This document shows positions 1 to 10,018 of a stretch of DNA of 64,000 nucleotides, piece after piece (positions within the stretch are counted from its first letter, which is position 1; every line of letters starts with the position of its first letter). Source of the DNA: Clarkia xantiana subsp. parviflora (lineage: Eukaryota; Streptophyta; Magnoliopsida; Myrtales; Onagraceae). The stretch spans positions 15,810,001 through 15,874,000 of the forward strand of contig JAPTYO010000017.1 of assembly GCA_036873135.1 (NCBI GenBank), in the 5' to 3' direction. The position numbers were made by a program, and so were the translations under genes. The notes under the pieces were generated by a model that was not told where the DNA came from, did not search any database, and saw only the letters and a program-made list of their open reading frames with translations.

Positions 1-360
1 AATCGTCTTCCCACTACTCTATCTAGTAGGCGGGTTTCCCGGTCTTATCCTCTGATCCCAAGTCTCGACTTCCGTCGGGGACTCCAGAGTTATCTCATTC
101 TAGGTCACCACCCAGGACCCTTTGTCTCACGAGACAGGTCCAGCCTCTGCGGGGCTTTATTATCGGGGCCTTTACTAAGGCGTATCGGGGCCTGCTCAGA
201 GGTTTCTCGTCGGGAGCATCCAGCTCATATATCGGGACCGCTGAAGTCGGGACCCTTCGTACTGGGCCTCTGAGCCTTCCAGGCTTTTCAGGAGGCCCAC
301 TGGACCTACTCGCCGTCCATTGGCTGATAACGGGGCTAACGATCACATCGGAACACATCA
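1..360 (-). repeat. Partial LTR of the element C family (minus strand)
   Basis: Reverse complement of the 5' part of the element C LTR at 18620-19360: the shared text includes the ACCCAGGACCCTTTGTCTC block and the terminal ...CACATCA, the complement of the LTR start TGATG. The LTR 5' end is therefore at 360, and the rest lies left of the window. No internal sequence follows 360, so this is a solo or truncated LTR; the five bases after it (agcac) would be the target duplication but the other side is not visible. The following 361-502 is AT-rich with nothing recognisable. Confidence 0.85.
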
Positions 361-502
361 AGCACCACCTAAATAAAATAAATAAATTTTTAGATTTTAA
401 TGAAAAAGAAAGAATGAAGTAGTTGAAATTATATAAAGTCAAGAGAAGGAATTAATTAATTAGAAGAAAAAAGGGTACTGAACTGGTTATAGTGATATGA
501 AG

Positions 503-773
503 TGTTATAATATAATATAGTATGGGGAATGAGGCATTAGATTAGTCTAGGTGTTAAATAGTATTATGTAATAACTTGAGGGTGGAATGGTATTATAGAT
601 AATACTTTATATGTGTAAGATTACAGATGAAGGAAGGCAGAATAGAATGACGATGAATTGGCTCTTCTCCTACTATTTGTATCTTCTTTGACTTCATCTC
701 CGTTCTTGAGCTAACCCCATTCTTCAATCTCTATCTATCCATATTCTACTACTGATCGATTGAGATCGTATCA
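503..773 (+). repeat. Element A 5' LTR
   Basis: Direct repeat of 2083-2333. It carries a roughly 20-bp stretch (about 706-729, around aaccccattcttcaatc) that is missing from the 3' copy, plus scattered substitutions. This indicates an insertion old enough for the two LTRs to diverge. Confidence 0.9.
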
Positions 774-774
774 T

Positions 775-787
775 TGGTATCAGAGCC
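775..787 (+). promoter_or_regulatory. Primer-binding site of element A
   Basis: TGGTATCAGAGCC lies one base after the LTR. This is the standard plant Copia PBS, complementary to initiator tRNA-Met. Confidence 0.9.
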
Positions 788-1391
788 GTTCTTCTCGGCT
801 GTGGTAATTTTAATTCGATTGCACAACGACCACCATCCGCCCTCAACCACCTCTACCACCATTAGCTCTGATCAGCACCAGATTCCTACCACCATCACCT
901 TGGTCCAGCCACCATCATCTTGTTCAGTAATCTGCCATTGGGAATAGCTTGCATAAGGTGAACGCTTACGTCGGTTTCTCTGGTCACTTGATCCGTCCAT
1001 TCTCTCATCGATAAATTTCTTCTAAGCATCACATTTGTAGTTGGGTTGGATTATTGCTACTTGCCTATTGCGATTTTGTGTTGCTGCATAAATAATGGAT
1101 GATGCTGCAATTGGTGAGGGATTACTCATTATTTAGTCTGATTTGTCATGTTAGTGATTTGATTCAAGTCTTCATGCTGCTACAATTCTTCCGCCTATGA
1201 AATTCTCTTTATGTGGTATTGTTGCAAATTTTTGTGAAGATTAAACATCTTGCCCAGCAGGTGTTTGACAAAATGTGTATGAGAATTTTCTGAGAAAATT
1301 GTGCTTGCGATTCTAAGGTTTAGAATGGAAAATGCTGAATTTTTTCATACTTTGGACTTGATTCGGAAGGATGTACTAAAAATAAAGGGGG

Positions 1392-1747
1392 TTGTTAGAT
1401 GATGCTTCAAAGAAACTTACAAACTCATTGGACAAAATACGTCATCATCATCCTAAATTGCTTCCAATTGAGTTAACTGAAGATATTGCGGACACAATAG
1501 AAGAGTGTGACAACACAAGCAAATTGACTGTTTTTCGTGATTGTGCATATAAAGATGCTGACACAAAGGAAGAGGTTGCTAACACAAATGAAAGTGTGTC
1601 AGCACATCTAAGTTGAGTTCCTTTGTTGTAATTGCTGAAGAATATGCAGACACAATTGAAGATTTTGTTGCCACAAAGGAAGAGTGTGCTGACACAAGAA
1701 AAAAGTTTTCTGAGAAACTTCAGTCTACTGCTTCTGGAAGCCATCAA
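1392..1747 (+). repeat. Internal ACACAA-rich imperfect repeats of element A
   Basis: The segment GAAGAxxxxGxxGACACAA recurs four to five times at irregular spacing (around 1480, 1555, 1640 and 1680). The first part is open on the plus strand as a 74-residue frame (1392-1616) with repeated acidic ADTKEE-like units, which then stops. I do not recognise a protein family; it could be a decayed coding repeat or a simple expansion. Confidence 0.5.
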
Positions 1748-2082
1748 GTGATTGCTTACACAAACCCAAAGTCATAATATGCTCGAGTATGATCCATTTT
1801 GGATTGCCAATCTCGAATCCGCAATCAAAGCTCGGGAGCGCCTTATACTTTTGCACTTGGTTTTCACTGGCATCAGTGACTTGTTTTGGATTTGATTCAT
1901 GAACGACATTTTCAGTTTATAACCAAGGGTGGACATATCCTCGTGAAGCAAACTATGGTTCGAGACTATGATGGCTTCAACGGCCTAGGTTTTGATTTTG
2001 TTTTGGCTCTTATTCGGGATTATGATGGATTAAATGGTCCCGGACACACCTTGAGGACAAAGTGTCTTTAAGGGGAAGGCTA

Positions 2083-2333
2083 TGTTATGGTATAATATAG
2101 TATGGGGATCTATGAGGCATTAGAATAGTCTAGGGTTTAAATAGTATTATGTAATAACTTGGGGGTATAATGGTATTATAGATAATACTTTATATGTGTA
2201 AGATTACAAATGAAGGAAGCCAGAATAGAATGACGATGAATTGGCTCTTCTCCTATTATCTGTATCTTCTTCGATCTTCATCTCCGTTCTTGAGCTATCC
2301 ATATTCTACTACTGATCGATTGAGATCGTATCA
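2083..2333 (+). repeat. Element A 3' LTR
   Basis: Direct repeat of 503-773 with the same TG...CA ends. It is followed by the TGAAG target duplication and preceded by the polypurine tract. Confidence 0.9.
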
Positions 2334-2660
2334 TGAAGGATGGGTATTGAGGAGGGAATTAGAGGACCTGGATGCTGAAACACAGCAAACTGATGTTTAA
2401 ATGCAGAAGTAATTCCGGCGAGCAATCAATACATACATACATAATGTAAATTAACTCCAGTTAATTAATTAATATGCATATAAATAAAAATATTAAATTA
2501 TATGATGAATTAACTGATGGAAATGATTTCTATTGATGAGTAATTAGTTAGAGTGAAAAGAAGGATAGTGCATAAAAAGATGGGATTGAATTATTCACCA
2601 TATTATATATATGCGAAATGTATGAATGAATGAAGAAGAAGATATATAGTGAGGTGAGGG

Positions 2661-2692
2661 GGTATATATATATATATAGAGAGAGAGAGATA
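2661..2692. repeat. (TA)n(GA)n microsatellite in the SOFL intron
   Basis: Uninterrupted TATATA followed by GAGAGA just downstream of the splice donor at 2700. Confidence 0.8.
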
Positions 2693-2700
2693 GGACTTAC

Positions 2701-3117
2701 GTCGAGGAGGAGATTAGGGAAGATAGGAGAGGTAGCTGTGTCGTCGGGGTTGTCCAGAAATGAAAATGGGTGCTGCTCATGAATATGGTGGTGACGTGAA
2801 GACTTACTGGAATTAGTAGAAGAAGAAGAGTGGAGGGGTGGATAATGTGTTTTGCAGGTGCCTTGAATATTATTGTAGGAGTAATGATTAGTTGTTGGAT
2901 GTTGATGGTGCAGCAAGTGTGGAGGACCTGAAGATGCATCTGATACCATTGACATGTCTTCTTCATTATCTTCTTCATCTTGTGGGCGTGTGGAAGGAGG
3001 ATGGATAAAGGGTAATGGTAATGCAGGTAGTGGTGATGAATTACTACTCATATCCTCAAAGTAAACAGTCCAACCCGACTCACAACCACTGCTGCATTCT
3101 GATGACCATCCCAACAT
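2701..3117 (-). CDS. SOB FIVE-LIKE (SOFL) protein, first coding exon
   Basis: An open frame of 139 codons begins at the ATG at 3117 and ends at a consensus donor (GAC|GTAAGT) at 2701/2700 on the minus strand. Near residue 12 it has CESGWTVYFED, the SOFL-A motif, and near residue 60 SMVSDASSGP, the SOFL-B motif; an LDNPDDTATSP stretch near residue 127 also fits the family. SOFL proteins are small, plant-specific and largely nuclear; in Arabidopsis, SOB5 and its relatives act on cytokinin levels. The ATG at 3117 is preferred because MLGW directly precedes the A motif and the in-frame sequence further upstream has no ATG. The intron starts with a (TA)n(GA)n microsatellite. A possible acceptor (TTTGCTGTGTTTCAG) lies near 2373-2387, but no reading of the following exon resembles the family, so the gene's end is unresolved and may have been damaged by element A. 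Confidence 0.85.
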
Positions 3118-3663
3118 CTCTCTCTCTTTATTTCTTCTCAAGAACAACAAACAATAACTAGCTAGCTAGTAAGTGTAAGTGAATTGATTTTAGTTAGTTA
3201 GTCTTCTTAAAACAGATGACATCTTCTTTCTTATAGCAACCAAGGATTTCAAGATTTTGGCATCTCTCCAAATTATATTATATTATATTATTTATTTATT
3301 CATTCATTCATTTGGGGTGCAGTGGACCAACTAAGTAAGGAAGAGGAAGGCGTCAAAGAAAACAAGCAAGCGTGCATTTTACTTGGGCGCTACAAATTAA
3401 TTGTCAATTCTTCTTACACACTCCCACGTTTCTTTTCTTTATATATAGATTATTATCTTAGCTGGCTAACTCACGCATTACAAATTTTTGAAATGTTACA
3501 AAAAAATCATATTTTTTTTATTAAGCGGAAATTTTATATATGATATTGATAGTTAATTTTCGTGATCTATATTATTTTAAATAATTTATTAAAGGCGAAC
3601 AAAACACTACTAAATATATTTAAGAGTATATATACTACTTGAATTTACATAATTCCAACATAA
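3118..3663 (-). promoter_or_regulatory. Putative 5' UTR and promoter region of the SOFL gene
   Basis: Sequence upstream of the SOFL ATG on the minus strand. An AT-rich run (ATTATATTATATTATA at about 3271-3290) could hold the TATA box about 150-170 bp before the ATG; CTTTATTTC and (GA)n lie immediately before the start codon. The region beyond 3300 is AT-rich with no supported gene: a 73-codon plus-strand frame at 3322-3543 shows no domain and is probably chance. Confidence 0.4.
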
Positions 3664-4094
3664 CTGATGGGACGTAGATATCAGGGCGGCTAGATGTCGA
3701 TCTGAATGTCTATCCCACAGGTAGAATTCTTCTCCTAACAATCTGTTTCCTTTCGCTCTTCTCTTAATTCGTTCCCTTGCTGACTTGCACGAGGGTAAGC
3801 CGGGGGTGGAATCGGTGAACCCTCTGATGCTAAAGTAAGTACAGTATTCTAGAGAGAGAAACTAGAGAGAAGGTAGAGCTCAAGTATGCAAAAGTTCATA
3901 ATGTGTAGAATGAGAAATCTTGAGCCCTATATATAGGCCTCAAGAGGGATTAAGGCGGCTAACAATGTCATTAACCCCTTAACATGACTCATTAATAGAT
4001 AATGAAGGGTTTAATCCCTTGTAAGCATGGGAGAGTTCGTAGTATTATATAAGGGTCGTGCGCGTAAGGCGTAATCGGGTCTCCGCGTGGCGTG
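3664..4094 (-). repeat. LTR J, left part (old, minus strand, diverged D/E-type)
   Basis: Matches the minus-strand LTR fragment at 16406-16905 from the block CATAATGTGTAGAATG onward, and resembles the element E LTR in layout: a GAACCCTCTGATGC motif, an AGAGAGAAAC(T)AGAGAGAAGG stretch, and the reversed TATA region CCCTATATATAGGCC at about 3921-3935. The match resumes at 6731, showing that 4095-6722 was inserted later. Confidence 0.7.
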
Positions 4095-6722
4095 CAGGCA
4101 CGAAGCTAGAAAAAATAGTTAGAGGGGGCAAAATTTAAATATAATCAATAATATTTGTTAAGTGCTTGCAAGTTGCAATTACTCTTTTAGGAATTAATCA
4201 AGATTATTTGGGTGAAATTCTTGATTCTTTTAGTTAACCCAGAATCGATGAAAGATCATCTATATTGAATTTGTTGTTTCAAGTGATCCACGTTAATTTT
4301 AACTGAAACCACTTACACTACAAGAAAACATATATTTAGTGATAAACATTATGTGATAAAAATATAAATAGTCACTAAAGAATAAATAATTAATGACAAA
4401 ATAAAAAATGTAGTCACTAACATACACTAGTGTCTAATTAAGAAGTGACCAGTAAATGTTGGTCACTTATTCCACATATTCTGTGACAAAACTGAAAAAC
4501 ACAAATAATTTATTGCTTATTAGTAAATTACTACAATTCGTTTTCTATTTTTTGTTCTATCTAACCAATATTTAAAATTAGACAAACATGCTTTCATAAA
4601 TTTATTTCTTTTACATTTCCTCGACAAATAATTTCAACACCCAAAAAATTAGGACTAAGATATATTTTTATGTATCTTTTTTAAATAATATCTAAATAGG
4701 CAATAACTAATATAATACATTTTTATAATAAATTAATAATTAAATATGTTATTATATAGTTGTTTTGCCATATTTTATTATATAGTTTTCTATTAAATAA
4801 TTGTAGTAGATATTAAAACTAAGGAAACAATTATTAATAAACTACTAATGAATTACGATAATTAAGTTTCGTAAAAAGTAAATGAGAATCAAGTTATTAG
4901 CTTAGTGATTTAATAATTAATAATATAAATACAAACTTCCATTTTTCCTCGGATAACTAACAAACTGATGTCCTTCCTATACACTATGTATCCCATGTAC
5001 ATCTTAATCTCACGGTGCGGTGATCTCCATTTTAATTTACACCAAAATTTATATGTTTTTATTAACGATTTTTTCCTTAAATATCTCCAGATAAACTATC
5101 TCCAATAAACTTCTACGAACGGTTATCTCCATATCTTCCTTAAATTTCTCACAGAATCCCGCAATAAGTGGAGGACACGATACAAGATGAAAATTTCTAA
5201 TTTTTCAGCATTTTAAGTCATGCTACTCGTAGATTTAGAATAGAGAAATGACGTATGAGGTCTCGTCCATCTTCCTCTGCAAGTCAAAACACCTGTCCTC
5301 CCATAAATCACTAGAAGTTTTAGTCATTCTCCACCGGCCACCATGTGTTTCCACGGTACTATCTTTCTCATACACATATTTTCTTCCTTTTCCCATTTCT
5401 TTTTACTTTAATTACCATTTCAAGGAACATATATTGTATAGCTTTTTGATCATAGGGTAAATGCCTTTTGTGTTTATATTGCAGGACTTGATATTTTATC
5501 AAGTAAAAGGCATATAGATTGAAGATAGATATAAAGAAACGTTTCTACTTATTGAAGAAGGGAGGAAGAAGTTTTTTCTAGATAGTTGTTTCATTCTTCA
5601 ATTTCTTACAATTTTTATATATTTTGTACCTTTTATTGGAGTTATATATTGTAAGATGCATGATATGTGAGTTTTGGGAATTATCTCTTATTCATATGCA
5701 TACCAATATACATGTATATATGCATATATATATTTATGTATAATCCAAAACTAAATGTATATTGATTCGATCACTAGTAATTTGTGAGCCATTAACGATT
5801 TGATAATTTATTTAATCTTTTTAATTTAAAAATTAAGAAATATTAAAAATATAATATAAAATTCAAAAATATATTATATATATATATGCATAAAATGATA
5901 TACTAATGCATCTCATATTAGTTAGTGGTTGTTCGTATTTAGTCACAAATTTCATTAATATTTAGTGATTGATCTCGCATGTAGTCACTAAAACATTTAG
6001 CAACTTAGTCTATTGTGACTACTTGTGACAATTATTATTTTGCTCACTAGTTCATTTGGTGACTATTTTCTGAACTTTTGTGACTATTATAAATGTCACA
6101 AAAGACATGTTCTTGTGTAGTGTTATTTTATTTGCTTTCTTTTGATGATAAATTTCTCAATATTTATTAAAATCACAACAATGTTTTAATTTTTGAAACG
6201 TTAAAAATAATTAAAACGTAAAAAATAATTGAAGTATAATTAACAAATATTTAAAAAAAAGAAAACTAAAATTACTACTAATTTAGCATCAACGAGAAAA
6301 AAATTACTAAAATGTATAACTTCAAAAAAATTTAACTTTCATAAACTATTTAAACCACTTCAATTCTCATCATGCAATTACAGAGTCCATAAGTTAATAA
6401 ATATATGGTAACAATAATAATAAAATGAAAATAGCACTTCCTGAGTTTAATACATAAATCATCATATCTTACTTAATTAATCCTTAATTTCTTTTTTGTT
6501 AATAAAAATTAATTAAAGTTGAATAAATCTATAATAATAGTATATGTTATTTGCTAAAAAAAAAATTGGGTTGAATTATTACTAAATTGGAGGGGGCAAA
6601 CTCTTCGCATACACTCTTTATATTTAGCATCACTATTCAAAACTTAGCAATATACCTTCATACAAATTAGAGACTCAGAGGGGACAATGGACCCCTCTTG
6701 TTACATCGTGGCCTCGTGCCTG
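4095..6722. mobile_element. hAT-like non-autonomous DNA transposon (interrupted by a CACTA element)
   Basis: The terminal inverted repeats are CAGGCACGAAGCTA at the left and, on the other strand, CAGGCACGAGGCCA at the right (12 of 14 identical). The flanking 8-bp duplication GTGGCGTG is exact (4087-4094 and 6723-6730). Both ends also carry a GAGGGGGCAAA block inside. An 8-bp duplication and CAGG-type ends fit the hAT superfamily. Without the inner CACTA insertion it is about 0.8 kb and has no readable transposase. Confidence 0.87.
4316..6122. mobile_element. CACTA (En/Spm-type) non-autonomous DNA transposon
   Basis: It begins CACTACAAGAAAACA and ends with the complement of CACTACACAAGAACA. 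The 3-bp target duplication TTA is exact (4313-4315 and 6123-6125). Many subterminal TAGTCAC / GTGACTA motifs occur within about 200 bp of each end, as expected for transposase-binding repeats. The AT-rich middle has only short frames (for example 70 codons at 5248-5460) with no transposase similarity, so it is a deletion derivative. Confidence 0.92.
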
Positions 6723-6730
6723 GTGGCGTG

Positions 6731-6840
6731 ACCCAGGTGACAGTTTTTCGGGTGTCGCGTACGCTTCTTAGTCGGACACGTTAATTCGACTAGAGGCGGT
6801 GTCAAGGTCGAACTGGCTGGTCCAACCTCCAAGGGCTGAG
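6731..6840 (-). repeat. LTR J, right part
   Basis: Continues LTR J after the hAT insertion: ACCCAGGTGACAG at 6731 corresponds to ACCCAGATGACAG at 16605 in LTR K. Similarity fades at about 6840; 6841-7002 shows nothing recognisable and directly abuts element B. Confidence 0.65.
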
Positions 6841-7002
6841 CTCGGACCAGCTGGTAAAGTGAATGTTTGGAGGGAGTTTCATGTAGGTACGTATATACGT
6901 CGCTCCAAAACAAAGTTGCACAGCTCGAAATGAGCTGCTCAACTATATATAATACGCATATGCGCGTAATATGTATACAACATCTCTCTTCTTTTATTCA
7001 CC

Positions 7003-7720
7003 TGATGGGTTCCGCTATGGCCGTTAGGCCCTTTAACGGCGAGGAAACGGCGAATAGGCCCACTGGGCCCTAAATGGAGATCAAGATGACCCAGGCGAAG
7101 GGTCCCGACAGAGGGAGTCCCGATGATGAAAGGTCCCGACAGAGTCGGTCCCGATAGGTGAGCTGGAAGCTCCCGATGAGAAGCCTTTAAGTAGGCCCCG
7201 ATGACGAATCCCTGAGAATGACTGGCCCTGTCACGATGACGAGGGGCCCCGAGCGGTGACACAACAAGATAACTCTGGAGTCCCCGATGTTAGTCGAGAC
7301 TTGCTATCAGAGGTTAAGGCCGAGATACGCGGGGCGTGGCCGAGATAACGCGGAGCGTAGCTAAGATACGCGGAGCGTGGCCGAGATACGCGGGGCGTGG
7401 CCGAGATAAGCGAGATCATGGCCTAGATAGGCGGGATCGTGCCCGAGATACCCGGAATACGGGCTAACCACCCCCAACGGTTCACCAGGTAACTGAGGTA
7501 CCTCTCCGCCTATAAAAGGGCAGAGGCTACCTCAGATCAATTACGTTTTGAGATACGTTACTTGAGATTACTGCTTGCCAGTCCACACGAGATACTCATT
7601 TAAGCATCGGAGAGGGATTCTGGGTCACCGCTCGGTCTATCCCCTCTTGCAGGATTGCGTGGAGCGAAGGAACTAGGATCGCCGTCAAATATCGTACCGG
7701 AGTTCCACCGTGATCCAACA
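7003..7720 (+). repeat. Element B 5' LTR
   Basis: TG...CA ends. The U3 part holds five imperfect 20-21-bp units built on CCGAGATACGCGGGGCGTGG (7318-7420), then a TATA box (TATAAAA, 7511-7517). The R/U5 part has GCATCGGAGAGGG and CCCCTCTTGCAGG, a block also seen in the LTRs of C, D, E, F and I. It has one more 20-bp U3 unit than the 3' LTR. Confidence 0.93.
7511..7517 (+). promoter_or_regulatory. TATA box of the element B LTR promoter
   Basis: TATAAAA in a CCGCCTATAAAAGGGCAG context, with the same site in the 3' LTR at 15477-15483. It lies downstream of the U3 tandem repeats. Confidence 0.75.
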
Positions 7721-7739
7721 TAGGCGCCGTCTGTGGGAA
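7721..7739 (+). promoter_or_regulatory. Primer-binding site of element B
   Basis: TAGGCGCCGTCTGTGGGAA directly follows the 5' LTR. C and D have TTGGCGCCGTCTGTGGG at the same place, so B has one substitution. This PBS is typical of Tat-type elements; I did not match it to a tRNA. Confidence 0.8.
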
Positions 7740-7756
7740 CGTAACAAAAAGCTGAT

Positions 7757-10018
7757 ATGTCTTCTACTCGTTCAATGGTGGCTGGCAAGCAAAGAAGACA
7801 AGGACAATCTGGTGGTTCCTGTCATCCTGCTGCGACGACTTTGAATTCACCACCGGAGCGCGAGGAGGACCAGAATCTTCCTGCTGCTGAGGTCTCCCAG
7901 ACAGTGGGGCATAATGAAGGTCCCGAAGAAGCTGCTGATCAAAACCAGGGGAACAGGGAGCAGGTGGCTCCTACAGCTGCGGACCTGACGAGGGCTGTGG
8001 CGGAAGCCATGCCAATGTTTTTGGCAGCTGTGGAGGCCCTCTTAGATCGGAGAGAAGCTGCGAGGAGGCAAGAGGAGATGCCTCCGCTAGAAGAGGAAGC
8101 GCCCCCGCTAGCGGAGGTTCAAAATGCTCGGGAGGTCCAGCCCCGAAGCCAGGGCAGGAATAGGGAGTCCATTCAGCCAGAGCGATTCGTGGTCAATGGG
8201 CCAGGACCAGTGCAACACAGGAGCATTCCCCTTAATGGTCCCATCACCCCCGATCAGGTGGTGAAGATCGTGAACATCTGCATGGGAGAGCAGAAGCCGC
8301 TGGTGTCGGAGCTGAGGGATCGGTCCACCCATCCCTTCGTTCCTCGACTCATAGACACCCTCGCCCCGCCAGGACTGGGTATCCCCACGATTAAGGAGTA
8401 TGATGGCGAGGGAGATCCGGTTCGTCATGTCCAGAAGCACCTCATGGCGTGTCTGGGCAGAGCCCCGAATGAGGATATTGTGTGTACGTTGTTCCCGAAC
8501 ACACTGGGCGAGAGAGCCCTAACCTGGTTCTTCAGTCTGCCCCCAGGCTGCATCACTTACTGGGCTGATATGCACGACCGCTTCATTCAGCAGTACCAAG
8601 GTCGCAGACGTTTGCTGAAGAGTGTGAGGTCCCTGACCCAGGTGGTACAGAGGCCCGATGAGTCGCTGGCGCACTATTACCAGCGATACACTGCTAGCGT
8701 GGCGGAGATTGACGAGGAGATTTCGGAGGGTGAAACTATCCGCACCTTCATTCGGAACCTAACAGCCCCCTACGGTTCCGACTTGATGAACAGCGTGGCT
8801 GAGAAGGCTGTGTGGAATATGGAGGCACTGTAGAAGAGAGTGAAGCGGCAAATCGATATCCAGGAATCGAAGATAGCCGCTGGAGAGCTCGAGCCCCCGA
8901 AGTCGAATAAGGGAAAGCAGTCGGTCAAATCCTTAGATGAGCGTAAGTCGAAGGATAAAGCCGAGGTCAGTCGAGGTCGAAGTCGCTCCGATCGGAGGGA
9001 TGATAGGCGTTCCTCGAACAAGGACAGGCGGGAGGATCATGACATTCCTCTCAATAGCTCTATGGCGGAGGTGTTGACGGTCATGGAGCGACATGGTATC
9101 TCTAGGTACCCCCCGAAGAAGAAAGGAGAGTTTTTGGGATCCCACACTAACCGCTACTGTCGATTCTATCGCGCGAATGGCCACGACACCAATTATTGTC
9201 GGGAGCTGAAGAAGGAGATCGAAAAGCTGATCCAGAAGGGGAAGCTTAAGGAGTTTGTCGGGGATAAGCGGTGTCGATCCCGCTCTCGATCCCGATCACG
9301 GTCCCGTTCCCGATCCCGCGATCGGTCACCAAAGAAGAAGAGGTCCGACCCGGAGTCTTCCGGTGCCCGTAAGGAGAAGCGAGGCACAATCAATGTGATT
9401 CACGGAGGGTTTGCCGCGGGGGGTGATACCTCGTCCTCCCGAGAGGTTTATGCCTCTAGAATTCCTACTGCTGTGGTGCTGGGTAAGAGGTCCCGATCCT
9501 GGACCCTGAAGGAAGAGATGGTGATCTCCTTTTCGTCGGAGGATCTCATAGGCGTGGAGACTCCACACGATGACGCTCTGGTCGTGACCTTGGATGTGAA
9601 CGGGTACGAGATGAAGCGAATTCTGATCGATGGAGGGAGCTCTTCCGATATTCTATTTATGGATGCGCTGGAGGCCATGGGGAAAACGAAGAAAGGCCTA
9701 AAGGAGGCGAACTTCCCGATGGTCGGATTCTCTGGTTTCACCTCCTATCCGCTAGGAGTGATCACCTTACCAGTGGAGTTTGGTAGCGGGTGGAAATCAG
9801 AAAGGAGGAACGTGGAGTTTGTGGTAGTCGAGTCCGCGGGGACCTACAACGCGATTATCGGGAGAACTACCATCAACCCCCTGATGGCAGTTGCCTCGAC
9901 CGTTCACCAGAAGATGAAGTTCCCGACCGACCATGGAGTCGGAGAGGTCAAGGGCGACCAGGTGGCTTCCAGGAATGTTATGTTAACGCCACCCGAAGGA
10001 GAAGACGGGAGGCTATGA
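7757..10018 (+). pseudogene. Element B gag-protease, interrupted by a stop codon
   Basis: One reading frame from the ATG at 7757 to 10018, broken by an in-frame TAG at 8831-8833 where F has CAG. The N-terminal part is acidic and P/E-rich. The capsid-like gag domain (about residues 150-350) contains GEGDPVRHVQKH and LGERALTWFFSLP. A long basic region follows, then a zinc-knuckle-like YCRFYRANGHDTNYC (about 9157-9200) and an arginine/serine repeat (9277-9330). The retropepsin-like protease has LIDGGSSSDILFMDAL near 9620-9670. The frame shifts near 9975, so the C-terminus to 10018 is out of register with RT. Gag would form the particle and protease would cleave Gag-Pol. Confidence 0.9.

Larger units (their letters stand above)
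503..2333 (+). mobile_element. Element A: complete small Copia-type non-autonomous LTR element
   Basis: Two direct repeats (503-773 and 2083-2333) start TGTTAT and end GTATCA and flank about 1.3 kb. A Copia-style primer-binding site TGGTATCAGAGCC starts at 775, complementary to the 3' end of initiator tRNA-Met, and a purine tract (AAGGGGAAGG) lies at about 2070, just before the 3' LTR. The 5-bp target duplication TGAAG is exact (498-502 and 2334-2338). No gag or pol domain is readable inside, so the element must have been moved by another element's proteins. It inserted about 370 bp beyond the end of the SOFL coding exon. Confidence 0.93.

Noticed and set aside
2339..2400. Second SOFL exon after the acceptor near 2373
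   Set aside because: The splice site looks good, but none of the three phases gives a family-like ending, so I did not annotate it.
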